A DNA stretch of 64,000 nt from Clostridium sp. BJN0001. GTDB lineage: Bacteria; Bacillota; Clostridia; Clostridiales; Clostridiaceae. Made by a program: the position numbers and the translations under genes. Every line of letters starts with the position of its first letter. Within the stretch, counting starts at the first letter, position 1. Where the stretch lies: contig NZ_CP094971.1 in NCBI RefSeq assembly GCF_022869825.1, positions 373,501-437,500 on the forward strand, given 5' to 3'. Below are positions 24,551 to 34,557 of this stretch, piece by piece. The notes under the pieces were generated by a model. That model searched no databases, was not told the DNA's origin, and saw nothing but the letters and a program-made list of their open reading frames with translations.

Positions 24551-25801
24551 ATGGAGCAAATTAGTGCTATAAAAGTACAAAATCTTAATAAAGTTTATAG
24601 ATTGTATAATAAGCCAATAGATAGAATGAAAGAAGCATTAAGTTTAACTAAAAAGAAATATGGAAAAGATCATTATGCTTTAAAAAATATAAATTTTGAA
24701 GTAAAAAAGGGAGATACGGTAGGAATTGTAGGAACAAATGGCTCTGGGAAATCTACGATTTTAAAAATAATAACTGGGGTTTTAACACCTACATTTGGAA
24801 CAGTTGAAGTTAATGGTAGAATATCAGCTTTACTCGAATTAGGAGCTGGTTTTAATCCAGAATATACGGGAATCGAAAACATTTATTTGAATGGGACAAT
24901 GATGGGATATACAAAAGAAGAAATGAAAAAAAGAGTACAACCGATAATGGATTTTGCAGATATTGGAGAATTTATAAATCAACCAGTAAAAACATATTCA
25001 AGTGGTATGTTTGCAAGACTTGCATTTGCAGTTGCTATAAATGTTGAACCAGAGATACTTATAGTAGATGAAGCTCTAGCTGTTGGTGATGTGAGATTTC
25101 AGATAAAATGCATGGATAGAATGAAGCATATGATGGAAGGTGGAACAACAGTACTTTTTGTATCACATGATATTACTTCTATAAAAAAGTTTTGCAAAAA
25201 AGCCGTTTGGTTAGATAGAGGAATTTTGAAATCTTATGGTGATGTTGATAGAGTGTGTGATCAATATTTGGATTTCTTAAAGTGTATAGAAAATAAGGAT
25301 ATTAATAAAGAGGTAACAAAAGAAATCCCTAAAAAAGTAAATGAAGAAAAGATAGAAAAAAAGCAAGTAAAAAATAATAATATTATTGCTGAAATAATAG
25401 ATTTTCAAATATTAAATAAAGATAATAAAATAATAACGGAAACAAAATATAATGAGTTTACAAAAATAAGAGTTAAATATAATGTATATGATGAAAAAAT
25501 AAAAAAACCAGTTTTAGGAATAGCATTAAAGAGAATTGATGATGAATATACATGTGGATTAAATACTTTATTAGATAATGTTGATATATCATGGCATAAA
25601 GGAATAAATATGTTTGAATTAGAATATGAAAAAGGAATTCTTGCTATTAGTGGTAAATATTATTTTGATGTTGCTTTATTTGAACAGACTGCAGTAGTAC
25701 CAATTCAATATATTAGTAAAATAAAAACAATATTAGTTACTTCAAAATATATAGGTGAAGGTAGATATATAATCCCACATAAATGGAGGAATGTAGATTG
25801 A
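24551..25801 (+). CDS. ABC polysaccharide export ATPase with C-terminal glycan-recognition domain (Wzt type)
   Basis: 416 residues. Walker A GTNGSGKST (about residues 61-69), signature YSSGMFARLAF (about 150-160) and Walker B ILIVDEALAVGD (about 172-183) are followed by a SHD H-loop. A charged linker (about 255-280) leads to a C-terminal beta domain (about 280-416) of the Wzt_C kind, which in Gram-negative systems binds the modified end of the polymer and licenses export. The terminator-like methyltransferase encoded immediately downstream overlaps it. The ATG lies 11 bp after GGAGG. Confidence 0.92.
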   Translation: MEQISAIKVQNLNKVYRLYNKPIDRMKEALSLTKKKYGKDHYALKNINFEVKKGDTVGIVGTNGSGKSTILKIITGVLTPTFGTVEVNGRISALLELGAGFNPEYTGIENIYLNGTMMGYTKEEMKKRVQPIMDFADIGEFINQPVKTYSSGMFARLAFAVAINVEPEILIVDEALAVGDVRFQIKCMDRMKHMMEGGTTVLFVSHDITSIKKFCKKAVWLDRGILKSYGDVDRVCDQYLDFLKCIENKDINKEVTKEIPKKVNEEKIEKKQVKNNNIIAEIIDFQILNKDNKIITETKYNEFTKIRVKYNVYDEKIKKPVLGIALKRIDDEYTCGLNTLLDNVDISWHKGINMFELEYEKGILAISGKYYFDVALFEQTAVVPIQYISKIKTILVTSKYIGEGRYIIPHKWRNVD

Positions 25802-27180
25802 GTAAATATGATTTTGATCTTGATTTAGATAGTTCGAATACAATGTCAATTATTATAAAAATTATAAAACCAAAATCTAAAATATTAGAATTTGGACCTG
25901 CAAATGGAAGATTAACAAAGTATTTAAAAAATAGTATGAACTGTTGCGTTGATATTGTAGAGATAGATAACAATGCAGGTAAGGAAGCTTCACAGTATAG
26001 TAATAAAAGTTTTATTGGTTTGGAAAATGGAGATATTGAAAAATACATTTGGCTTGATTCTTTAAAGAATGAAAAATATGATTATATAATTTTTGCCGAT
26101 GTTTTAGAACATTTAAGAAATCCTCAAAAAGTTTTATTTAAATGTAAAAAAGTATTAAATGATAATGGAGCTATTTTAATGTCTGTACCTAATATAGCAC
26201 ATAATTCTGTAATTATAGATTTACTTAACAATGAATTTAAATATAATAAATTAGGTTTATTAGATAATACTCATATAAGATTTTTTACTATTAAATCATT
26301 ACTGAGAATGATTGATGAAGCTGGATATATAGCTACAATTCAAAAAGCATTATATTCAGGTGTTGGAACTAATGAGATTGTAAATACCTATAATGATGTT
26401 GATCGCCAAATATCAAAAGAATTAAAGAAAAGAAAATATGGAGAGTTATATCAGTTTGTATTTGAAATTAGAAAAAAAGAAATAATACAGAAAGAAAATA
26501 TAAATATTGATATTAACTTAGAAAATAGATATTCATATAAAACAATGTGTTATATTATGGAAGACAATGATGAACAGTATTCAGATGATAAATCTAAAAC
26601 CATATTAATAAATCCTAAAAACAGTAATGAGTTATGTTTCAATTTATCTGATTATAAAAAAATAAAACAATTAAGATTTGATCCTCTTACATGTAATTGT
26701 ATTATAAAAATTAATAAAATATATGGATTCAAAGATGACGAAGAGATAGATGTGAAGATTACAACTGGTAATGGATTAAAAATTTATGATAATATATATA
26801 TTTTTAATACAGAGGATCCACAAATTAATTTGAAAATAGTAAAGAATATTGATAAGTTGGTTATAGATTGTAATTTTATCGATTTTGATTGTGATATAAT
26901 TGGTGATTATTACAAATTATTTTGTATAATAGGCGAAGATTATGATAGTCAAATTCATAAACTAGTTGAGAATTATGATACTAAAATTAAATTAGAAGAA
27001 GAAAAAATAAGTAAAGCTATTGAAGAAAAAAATAAGAACGTAAATTTGGTAGAAGAACAGAATAAAAAAATTGAAATGTTAAATAACATATTAGATAAAA
27101 AAACTCGATATATTAAGGATATTGAGGAAAGTAGAGGATGGAAACTTTTATGTAAGTTCAAATCTATTTTTAATAAATAG
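25798..27180 (+). CDS. Methyltransferase with C-terminal coiled coil (possible chain terminator)
   Basis: 460 residues from a TTG at 25798 behind TGGAGGAATG; it overlaps the Wzt stop by 4 bases. The N-terminal class I SAM methyltransferase has motif I ILEFGPANGRLTKYL (about residues 25-39), FADVLEHLRNPQKVL, and LMSVPNIAHNSVI. A middle beta-rich region (about 260-365) resembles sugar-associated modules near glycosyltransferases. A coiled coil of about 60 residues follows (EEEKISKAIEEKNKNVNLVE), ending in ESRGWKLLCKFKS. In E. coli O8/O9a, WbdD combines a methyltransferase and a coiled-coil ruler to stop chains that Wzt then exports; this gene's order and architecture suggest the same logic. No kinase domain is seen. 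Confidence 0.75.
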   Translation: MSKYDFDLDLDSSNTMSIIIKIIKPKSKILEFGPANGRLTKYLKNSMNCCVDIVEIDNNAGKEASQYSNKSFIGLENGDIEKYIWLDSLKNEKYDYIIFADVLEHLRNPQKVLFKCKKVLNDNGAILMSVPNIAHNSVIIDLLNNEFKYNKLGLLDNTHIRFFTIKSLLRMIDEAGYIATIQKALYSGVGTNEIVNTYNDVDRQISKELKKRKYGELYQFVFEIRKKEIIQKENINIDINLENRYSYKTMCYIMEDNDEQYSDDKSKTILINPKNSNELCFNLSDYKKIKQLRFDPLTCNCIIKINKIYGFKDDEEIDVKITTGNGLKIYDNIYIFNTEDPQINLKIVKNIDKLVIDCNFIDFDCDIIGDYYKLFCIIGEDYDSQIHKLVENYDTKIKLEEEKISKAIEEKNKNVNLVEEQNKKIEMLNNILDKKTRYIKDIEESRGWKLLCKFKSIFNK

Positions 27181-27202
27181 AAATATATTGGAGGTTAAGG
27201 AG

Positions 27203-28051
27203 ATGTATGTGTCAAAAGTTAGTGTGATTATGCCATGTTATAATGATGGAAAATATATTTTGGAAAGTATTGCTTCTGTAAAGAATCAAACATATAAGAA
27301 TATTGAATTAATAATTGTTAATGATGGTAGTACAGATGAATATACAAATAATTTATTAAAGAGTGATGAATTAAAAAATATAAAAATAATTAATAGCAAA
27401 AATTTAGGACCAGCTCATGCTAGAAATTTAGCTATAAAAGAATCTGAAGGCAAATATATTTTGCCATTAGATTCTGATGATTTGATTGATAAAACATATA
27501 TAGAAAAGGCTGTAAAAATACTTGATGAAAATAATAATGTTGGAGTAGTATATTGCAGAGCAGATTTATTTGGAGAAAAACAAGGTAGATGGGATTTACC
27601 CGACTATTCTTTAAAAAAAATGTTATTAGATAATATTGTATTTGTTACATCTGTATTCAGAAAAGAAGATTGGGTTACAGTAAATGGATTTGATACTAAA
27701 ATGAAGCATGGAATGGAAGATTATGATTTTTGGCTTTCAATATTAGAAATAGGCAGAGAAATATATCAAATACATGAAATATTATTTCATTATAGAATAA
27801 AAAAATCTTCTAGAACAACTGAATTTCAGAAAAATGTAAATACAGTTGTTGATACATATATGCAAATATATGATAATCATCCTATTTTATATAAAAAATA
27901 TTATGATATTTATGCTAAAATTTTGAGGAAAGAGCTAATTAATCAAATATTTGCTAATAGATTATTAAAAGAAAGCACATGTGTTATCGAAAAAATGAGC
28001 AAAATAAGAATATTAAAGAAAATATATAAAAAAATAATAAAAAGAAGTTAG
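27203..28051 (+). CDS. Family 2 glycosyltransferase
   Basis: 282 residues from the ATG at 27203 (GGAGG 8 bp upstream). GT-A fold: VSVIMPCYNDGKYILESIASV, IVNDGSTDEYT, GPAHARNLAIKESEGKYILPLDSDDLID with the DxD-type DSDD at about 93-96, and MKHGMEDYDFWLSILE as the likely acceptor/catalytic segment. No membrane segment, so it acts on the cytoplasmic face. The sugar is unknown; with dTDP-rhamnose made next door, rhamnose is likely. It is followed after 9 bp by the next transferase. Confidence 0.85.
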   Translation: MYVSKVSVIMPCYNDGKYILESIASVKNQTYKNIELIIVNDGSTDEYTNNLLKSDELKNIKIINSKNLGPAHARNLAIKESEGKYILPLDSDDLIDKTYIEKAVKILDENNNVGVVYCRADLFGEKQGRWDLPDYSLKKMLLDNIVFVTSVFRKEDWVTVNGFDTKMKHGMEDYDFWLSILEIGREIYQIHEILFHYRIKKSSRTTEFQKNVNTVVDTYMQIYDNHPILYKKYYDIYAKILRKELINQIFANRLLKESTCVIEKMSKIRILKKIYKKIIKRS

Positions 28052-28060
28052 GAGAAAGTT

Positions 28061-29158
28061 ATGGTTATTTGTACTTCAATTTGTGCTAATTATTTACCTA
28101 AAGCATTAGTACTAGCAAAATCAGTAAAAAAATATATAAAAGATGCAACTTTTGTAGTTTCATTAGTGGAAAGAGAAATTCCAAAGTATGCAAAAGAACA
28201 TAAAGAGTTTGATTATGTAGTTCTAGGAAAAGATTTGGGATATGGAAATTTTGATAGGTTTATATTTAAGCATAGTATTGTTGAAGCTTCAACAGCAGTA
28301 AAAGGACAATTATTTAGATTTTTATATGAAAAATTTCCTGATGAAAATCAATTTATATATTTGGACCCAGATGTTAGAGTATATGATGACTTTACTGAAT
28401 TAAAAGAATTATTAAATGTTAGACCTATAATTGTATGTCCACATTTATTAGAGCCTGGGAATGTAGATATGGAACTAAGTAGTACAGCACATGGTGTATA
28501 TAATCTTGGCTTTTTAGCAGTAAATAGAAGTGAAGAAGCACAGAAGTTTATTAATTGGTGGGCAGAAAGATTACATTTGTTTTGTTATGATGATATTCAA
28601 AAAGGAATTTTTACTGATCAAAAATGGATTGACTTGGCACCATGTTTTTTTGATGTTGAAATCTTTAAACATAAAGGATATGATTTTGCAACATGGTCTC
28701 TTATGAATAGCGATGTTAATGTTAAAAATAATAAGATATATATAGGAAATGATCCATTACGATTTATTCATTTTTCAGGATATGATTCAGGAACAATAGA
28801 TTGGGCTATAGATAAATGGTTACCTAATAAAGAAAAAAATCCTTTTGTTAATTTATATAAAGAATATTCAACAGAACTTTCCGATGCAGGACAAGCTCAA
28901 ATAGGAAAATCATTATGGACTTATCAGAACTATAATTCAGGTGAAAAAATAAGTAATAAGATTAGAGAAGAATACAGAAAAGACTATGATTTACAATATA
29001 GTATAGAGAGTCCTTTTGAGTATAGTAATGAATGGTTTCAAAGCAAACTAAATATAAACACTAATTCAGGTGGTATAATCGCAAAGTCTATTAAGGTATG
29101 CAAAGAAGAGGGAATTATTGCTTTTATTAAAAAAGCTTTGAAAAAGTTATTAAAATAA
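28061..29158 (+). CDS. GT-A type glycosyltransferase, GT8-like
   Basis: 365 residues. It starts VICTSICANYLPKALVLAKSV as in proteins that use retaining GT8-like folds. FIYLDPDVRVYDDF at about 106-119 carries a D-x-D (DPDV), and GVYNLGFLAVNRSEEA and FTDQKWIDLAPCFF are family-typical. The C-terminal 90 residues are helical with a basic tail (KKALKKLLK). ATG behind AGGAGAAAGTT. The donor sugar is unknown. Such proteins often occur fused to or beside rhamnan/O-antigen transferases in ABC-export gene clusters. Confidence 0.75.
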   Translation: MVICTSICANYLPKALVLAKSVKKYIKDATFVVSLVEREIPKYAKEHKEFDYVVLGKDLGYGNFDRFIFKHSIVEASTAVKGQLFRFLYEKFPDENQFIYLDPDVRVYDDFTELKELLNVRPIIVCPHLLEPGNVDMELSSTAHGVYNLGFLAVNRSEEAQKFINWWAERLHLFCYDDIQKGIFTDQKWIDLAPCFFDVEIFKHKGYDFATWSLMNSDVNVKNNKIYIGNDPLRFIHFSGYDSGTIDWAIDKWLPNKEKNPFVNLYKEYSTELSDAGQAQIGKSLWTYQNYNSGEKISNKIREEYRKDYDLQYSIESPFEYSNEWFQSKLNINTNSGGIIAKSIKVCKEEGIIAFIKKALKKLLK

Positions 29159-29178
29159 TTTATGGAGGGGGCTAATAT

Positions 29179-31116
29179 ATGAATATACGAAAATATACAC
29201 TAAATTTTTATAGATATATATATAATAATAGAATTTCATTTTTAATTCCAACACTTTTGATTTTTCTTATTTATGGAAATGAAATTTACAAAATTGATAT
29301 GAGAATAGATACAGAGAATATGATAAATCAGCCCAATAAATCGAGTGCGTTTTGTTCGCTTGGACGTCAAGGAATAGCACTTACTAAATTATTATTTGAT
29401 CAATTAAATTTTAATCCTTATTTTTCAATGAGTATTGGATTGTTAGTATTAAGTTTCTCTATGATAACATTGTCATATTTATTAGATAAAATTGGAAATA
29501 TTAAACCGTTGCATTCTATAATTATGTTTTTGATTTTTATTATTCATCCAATATGGGCTGAGCAGTTTTATTTTAGAAATCAATTTTTAGAGATTAATGT
29601 TGGACTGTTATTAACAATATTAGCTGTAGGTATATCATATTATTCAATTATTAAGCACAATAATTTATTTAAGTTTTTATCAATTATAATAATGATTTGG
29701 TCATTTTCGACATATCAAACTTTTGTAATATTATATATAGCACTGTGCATAATTTGTTTTATGCTGTATTATAGAAATAATATTAAATTAAATATTAATA
29801 AATGTAATATTAAATTGATATTTGAATTAATAGTATTATTTATGGTTGCATTTTTAATTAATACTATTATAACAAAGATGTTTTTTGTTAAGGATATTCC
29901 TTATTTGAATTCTCAAATTCAATGGAATCAAGAGAATTTTTTAATATGTATCAAGAACATTCTAAAAAATATTAAAAATATTATTTTGGGTAAAGGGATT
30001 TTTTATTCTATAACATATACTATTTCATTAATAATAATGTTAATATTTTCTTTTAATTATATTATTATAAATAGAAAGAAGAAAGATATTATTTTGTATT
30101 TGGTATCAACTATTTTACTAGAAATTTGTCCTTTCTTATTAACAATTTATACTGCTAATCAGCCAGTATATAGATCACAATTTGTTTTACCTTTTGTTAT
30201 ATCCTGTAATATTATTATAATATTATTATTTGTTTATAAGAAAAGGTATAGTCCTATTTTAATTTATTTTTTTATAGCAGTAACATTTATATTACAGATG
30301 CAAACTGTATTAAGATTAGAATATACAGATCAAGTTAGATATGAACAAGATGCAGTATTAGCAAATCAAATAGTTGATAGAATTAGTTTGGAAACCAATT
30401 CTAATATAAATAAGCCTGTAGCTTTTGTTGGAGCAATGAATGCAAAACTTAATGCATCATGTGTTGAAGGAGAAACTATTGGTAAATCTATATTTAATTG
30501 GAATGCAGAAGAATTACCACATTATCAATGTAGTTCTGTTAGAATATGTAGTTCAATAAATAATTTGGGAATAAACATTAGAAATGTATCAGTAAATCAA
30601 ATGCAAGAAGCAAGAACAGAAGCGCAGAATATGACTTCATGGCCATCTAAAGGATGTATACGTGATAATGGAGATTTTATAATAATAAAATTGTCTGAAG
30701 ATAAATGGTATTTTAGTGATATGGCTACAGCATATTCTACAAAATATAATAATAAAATTATTAAATTTGAAGATAAACAAACATATTCTATTGATAGTTT
30801 TAGTTTAGAGAATAATGAAGTTAAAATAGGGGGATGGTTTATAGATAAAGAAGTAGATTCTGATGACATAAAAATTAACATATATTTATTAAATGATGAA
30901 AATAGTAATATATTTGAAATTAATACAGGAAGACAAACAAGAACAGATGTCACTTCATATTTTAAAGATGGAACTAACTATGATAATAGCGGATTTATTA
31001 CTAAAGGGGATTTATCTAATTTGGGTTCTGATATTTCAAAGTATAGAATTATTATTGGTTATACACATAATGATCAAGAAAAATTTGTGGACACAAAACA
31101 TTATTTGAATAATTAA
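29179..31116 (+). CDS. GtrII-family membrane glucosyltransferase with C-terminal extracytoplasmic domain
   Basis: 645 residues with about ten membrane segments. The N-terminal loop IYKIDMRIDTENMINQPNKS then SLGRQGIALTKLLF is the GtrII family signature (PF14264 type). GtrII-like enzymes take glucose from a lipid carrier outside the membrane and attach it to a finished glycan. The last 240 residues follow the final membrane segment and form a soluble beta domain outside (FSLENNEVKIGGWFIDKEVD). The carrier-charging GtrB (31131) and flippase GtrA (32925) are in the same operon, completing the set. ATG behind TGGAGGGGGC. Confidence 0.8.
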   Translation: MNIRKYTLNFYRYIYNNRISFLIPTLLIFLIYGNEIYKIDMRIDTENMINQPNKSSAFCSLGRQGIALTKLLFDQLNFNPYFSMSIGLLVLSFSMITLSYLLDKIGNIKPLHSIIMFLIFIIHPIWAEQFYFRNQFLEINVGLLLTILAVGISYYSIIKHNNLFKFLSIIIMIWSFSTYQTFVILYIALCIICFMLYYRNNIKLNINKCNIKLIFELIVLFMVAFLINTIITKMFFVKDIPYLNSQIQWNQENFLICIKNILKNIKNIILGKGIFYSITYTISLIIMLIFSFNYIIINRKKKDIILYLVSTILLEICPFLLTIYTANQPVYRSQFVLPFVISCNIIIILLFVYKKRYSPILIYFFIAVTFILQMQTVLRLEYTDQVRYEQDAVLANQIVDRISLETNSNINKPVAFVGAMNAKLNASCVEGETIGKSIFNWNAEELPHYQCSSVRICSSINNLGINIRNVSVNQMQEARTEAQNMTSWPSKGCIRDNGDFIIIKLSEDKWYFSDMATAYSTKYNNKIIKFEDKQTYSIDSFSLENNEVKIGGWFIDKEVDSDDIKINIYLLNDENSNIFEINTGRQTRTDVTSYFKDGTNYDNSGFITKGDLSNLGSDISKYRIIIGYTHNDQEKFVDTKHYLNN

Positions 31117-31130
31117 TTGGGGGAATATAT

Positions 31131-32126
31131 ATGGACATACTTTCGCTTATAATTCCATGCTTTAACGAACAGGAATCTTTGCCTATATTATATGATGCAT
31201 TATGTGATGTTACAAAGAAAATGAAAGAAGAGGAATTTGAATTTATTTTTATAGATGATGGTTCGAAAGATGAGACTGAAAAAGTTATTCAAGATTTTTA
31301 TAAAAAAGATTCGAGAGTGAGATTTATTTCATTTTCAAGAAATTTTGGAAAAGAAGCTGCTATGTATGCTGGATTTAATGCAGCTAAAGGTGATTATGTG
31401 GCTGTTATGGATGCTGATATGCAGGATCCTCCAAGCCTACTTCCAGAGATGTACAAGTATGTATCAAGTGGAGAATATGACAGCGTAGCTACAAGAAGAG
31501 TAACAAGAGAAGGTGAACCTAAGATAAGAAGCTTTTTTGCAAGAATGTTTTATAAACTTATAAATAAAATATCTGATGCAGATATAGTTGATGGAGCAAG
31601 AGATTTTAGGCTTATGACAAGGCAGATGGTAAATTCTATTTTATCTATGAAAGAATATAATAGATTTTCTAAAGGTATATATGGTTGGGTAGGATTTAAA
31701 ACAAAATGGATTGCTTTTAAAAATGTTGAAAGAGTGGCAGGAGAAACAAAATGGTCATTTTGGAAGCTGTTTTTGTACTCTCTTGAAGGAATAATAGGAT
31801 TTTCAACAAAGCCACTTGCAATAGCATCAATACTTGGAATATTTTTGTGCTTTGCTGCTTTTATATTTATGATATATATAATTATAATTAATATAATTTA
31901 TAGTAATCCAGTTAGTGGATGGGCATCTCTTTCATGTATGATACTTTTTGCAAGTGGAATTCAACTTTTTTGTATGGGAATAATTGGACAATATTTATCA
32001 AAGACATATTTGGAAGCTAAAAAACGTCCTATTTACATAGTAAAAGAAACAGAGATTACTTATAAAAATAAGATAAATAAAAATTTTGATAATTTAGTTG
32101 ACCAGATTGAAAATATGTCAAATTAG
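31131..32126 (+). CDS. gtrB: GtrB-type bactoprenol glycosyltransferase (DPM1-like)
   Basis: 331 residues. An N-terminal GT2 domain has LSLIIPCFNEQESLPILYD, FIFIDDGSKDETE, SFSRNFGKEAAMYAGF and VMDADMQDPPSLLPEM (DADMQD metal site at about 94-99). Two membrane helices follow (about 235-300), and the sequence between them ends GIIGQYLSKTYLEAKKRP, typical of GtrB. It charges undecaprenyl phosphate with glucose or a similar sugar on the inner face. Codon use is less AT-biased than its neighbours. It is in one operon with GtrII and GtrA. Confidence 0.88.
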   Translation: MDILSLIIPCFNEQESLPILYDALCDVTKKMKEEEFEFIFIDDGSKDETEKVIQDFYKKDSRVRFISFSRNFGKEAAMYAGFNAAKGDYVAVMDADMQDPPSLLPEMYKYVSSGEYDSVATRRVTREGEPKIRSFFARMFYKLINKISDADIVDGARDFRLMTRQMVNSILSMKEYNRFSKGIYGWVGFKTKWIAFKNVERVAGETKWSFWKLFLYSLEGIIGFSTKPLAIASILGIFLCFAAFIFMIYIIIINIIYSNPVSGWASLSCMILFASGIQLFCMGIIGQYLSKTYLEAKKRPIYIVKETEITYKNKINKNFDNLVDQIENMSN

Positions 32127-32169
32127 AAAATATAAATTTTTATAATGGGTATAGTTAAGGAGAAAAAAA

Positions 32170-32904
32170 ATGAAAAAAGAAGCATATGCAGAATTAATAA
32201 GAACCCAAAAAACACATTGGTGGTTTTGTGGAAAAAGAGCAATAGTACAGTATTTTTTTAAAAAATATAATACATTAAAAAATCCACGAATTTTAGATTT
32301 AGGTTGTGGAACAGGTGCATTATTAGAGATGTTAGAAAAAGATGGACAAGTATCAGGATTAGAATATGAAAAGAGTGCTGTTGAATATTGTAATAAAAAT
32401 TTTGGCGATAAGGTTAAACAAGGAAGTCTTCCAGATGATATACCTTTCCATGAAAATGGATTTGATGTATTAGTTTCTTGCGATGTTTTAGAACATGTTG
32501 AAGATGATAAAAAATCAATAAAAAAAATTTATAATTTGCTTTCTGATGAAGGAATTGCAATAATAACAGTTCCAGCTTTAAAATGTTTATGGAGTTATAA
32601 TGATGAATTTGTTCAACATAAAAGAAGATATGAAAAAGCTGATTTAATAGAAAAGATGGAAGAGGCTGGGTTTAAAATAAAAAGATGTACATATTATAAT
32701 ACGTTATTGTTTTTACCTATTCTTATTATTAGAAAAATTAAAAATATATTAAATATTAATAAACCTGATTTAAGTGAAACTCCGGATATGGGTATTATTA
32801 ATAGTATATTAAAATTTATCTTTTTAAGTGAAGTAAAATTATTAAAAAAAATTAATTTGCCTATTGGTGTTTCGCTATTAATTATTGTATCAAAAAATAA
32901 CTAA
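32170..32904 (+). CDS. Class I SAM-dependent methyltransferase
   Basis: 244 residues. It starts EAYAELIRTQKTHWWFCGKRAIV, and motif I ILDLGCGTGALLEML is at about 42-56. The post-I acid is in SGLEYEKSAV, and FDVLVSCDVLEHVEDDKKSI fills motif II. Motif III-like GIAIITVPALKCLWSYNDEF precedes HKRRYEKADLIEKMEEAGF. This pattern is common for methyltransferases in polysaccharide clusters, some of which may modify the lipid-linked sugar. It lies between gtrB and gtrA. The C-terminal 60 residues are hydrophobic and may associate with the membrane. Confidence 0.85.
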   Translation: MKKEAYAELIRTQKTHWWFCGKRAIVQYFFKKYNTLKNPRILDLGCGTGALLEMLEKDGQVSGLEYEKSAVEYCNKNFGDKVKQGSLPDDIPFHENGFDVLVSCDVLEHVEDDKKSIKKIYNLLSDEGIAIITVPALKCLWSYNDEFVQHKRRYEKADLIEKMEEAGFKIKRCTYYNTLLFLPILIIRKIKNILNINKPDLSETPDMGIINSILKFIFLSEVKLLKKINLPIGVSLLIIVSKNN

Positions 32905-32924
32905 TTTTTAGATGAGGTAAATTA

Positions 32925-33320
32925 ATGAATATAAAAAATAAATTTAATAATTTAATTATTCAGTTTATAAAATTTGGATTAGTTGGTATTACTAATACAG
33001 TAATAACTTTAGGAATATATTATATATTAATTTATTTTGGTATTAATTATATGATATCATATACTAGTGGTTTTATTTTAGGAATTGTAAATTCATACTA
33101 CTGGAATAACAAATATGTATTCGAAAAAATAAAATCAAATAATTTTAAATCTTTTATAAAGAATTTTATAAGTTATCTAGCTACATTTATTTTAAGTATT
33201 ATATTATTAATGGTAATGGTTAGATATATGAGCATATCACAAGAAATTGCACCAATTTTAAATTTAATTATTACAATGGTGTTAAATTTTTTATTAAATA
33301 AATTTTGGATATTTAATTAA
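32925..33320 (+). CDS. gtrA: GtrA-family membrane protein (flippase)
   Basis: 131 residues with four membrane segments. The pattern [46 protein letters not shown] and a C-terminal [11 protein letters not shown] is diagnostic for GtrA, which moves lipid-linked sugars across the membrane. ATG behind GATGAGGTAAATTA. With GtrB and GtrII it forms a three-part glucosylation system, here interrupted by a methyltransferase gene. Confidence 0.9.
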   Translation: MNIKNKFNNLIIQFIKFGLVGITNTVITLGIYYILIYFGINYMISYTSGFILGIVNSYYWNNKYVFEKIKSNNFKSFIKNFISYLATFILSIILLMVMVRYMSISQEIAPILNLIITMVLNFLLNKFWIFN

Positions 33321-33361
33321 CAATTACTCTTTATATAGAGTATGAAATGGAGGAGAAATAT

Positions 33362-34537
33362 ATGAAAAAGTTGTTTACTTCTGAATCAGTTACAGAAGGA
33401 CATCCAGACAAAATGTGCGATCAGATTTCTGATGCAATACTTGATGCTATTCTTTCAGAAGATAAAATGGCAAGAGTTGCATGCGAAACATGTACAACAA
33501 CAGGAATGGTCATGGTAATGGGAGAAATATCTACAAACTGTTATGTGGACATCCCTAAAGTAGTTAGACAAACAATAAGAGAAATAGGCTATGACAGAGC
33601 TAAATATGGTTTCGATTGTGATACATGCTCTGTTCTTACATCAATTGATGAGCAGTCATCAGATATAGCTCAAGGAGTTGATGGAGCTCTTGAATCAAGA
33701 AGCGGAGATAAAGATGAAGTAGATAAGGTAGGAGCTGGAGATCAGGGAATGATGTTTGGTTTTGCTACAAACGAAACAGACGATTATATGCCACTTCCTA
33801 TTTCACTTGCACACAAACTTTCAAGAAGACTTACAGCAGTTAGAAAAAATGGAACATTACCTTATTTAAGACCAGATGGAAAAACACAGGTTACTATTGA
33901 ATATGAAGATAATAAACCTAAGAGAGTTGATACAATAGTTATTTCTACTCAGCATAGTGAAAAAGTATCATTAGAGCAGATAGAAAAAGATATGAAACAG
34001 TATGTAATAAACGAAGTAGTTTCATCTGATCTTTTAGATGAAAATACAAAGTATTTTATAAACCCAACAGGCAGATTCGTTGTAGGAGGACCTCAAGGAG
34101 ATTCTGGATTAACAGGAAGAAAGATAATTGTTGATACATATGGCGGATATGGAAGACACGGTGGTGGAGCTTTCTCAGGAAAAGATCCAACAAAGGTTGA
34201 TAGATCTGCAGCATATGCAGCAAGATGGGTTGCTAAAAACCTTGTAGCAGCAGGAGTAGCTGATAAACTTGAAATTCAACTTGCTTATGCAATTGGAGTT
34301 GCTAGACCAGTATCAATTGAAGTTGAAACATTTGGAACTTCAAAGATTTCTGAAGAAGAAATTGTATCAATTGTTGAAAAAGTATTTGATTTAAGACCAG
34401 GTGCTATTATAAGAGATCTTGATTTAAGAAGACCTATATACAAGCAGGTTGCAGCTTATGGACATTTTGGAAGAAATGATTTAGATCTTCCTTGGGAAAA
34501 ACTTGATAAAGTTGATGAAATAAAGAAATATTTGTAA
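33362..34537 (+). CDS. metK: S-adenosylmethionine synthetase
   Basis: 391 residues from the ATG at 33362, behind GGAGGAGAAATAT. It makes SAM from Met and ATP. The sequence has [18 protein letters not shown] at the N-terminus, [16 protein letters not shown], the P-loop-like [21 protein letters not shown] (about 255-275) and [19 protein letters not shown]. All are normal for MetK. Only 41 bp separate it from gtrA, so no SAM riboswitch fits; it is probably co-transcribed with the methyltransferase genes. Codon use is less extreme than the glycosyltransferases, so it looks like a native housekeeping gene. Confidence 0.97.
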   Translation: MKKLFTSESVTEGHPDKMCDQISDAILDAILSEDKMARVACETCTTTGMVMVMGEISTNCYVDIPKVVRQTIREIGYDRAKYGFDCDTCSVLTSIDEQSSDIAQGVDGALESRSGDKDEVDKVGAGDQGMMFGFATNETDDYMPLPISLAHKLSRRLTAVRKNGTLPYLRPDGKTQVTIEYEDNKPKRVDTIVISTQHSEKVSLEQIEKDMKQYVINEVVSSDLLDENTKYFINPTGRFVVGGPQGDSGLTGRKIIVDTYGGYGRHGGGAFSGKDPTKVDRSAAYAARWVAKNLVAAGVADKLEIQLAYAIGVARPVSIEVETFGTSKISEEEIVSIVEKVFDLRPGAIIRDLDLRRPIYKQVAAYGHFGRNDLDLPWEKLDKVDEIKKYL

Positions 34538-34557
34538 TTTTTAAGAAAGAAATAAAT

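Noticed and set aside
33321..33361. SAM riboswitch upstream of metK
   Set aside because: Only 41 bp between genes, too short, and no S-box elements seen.
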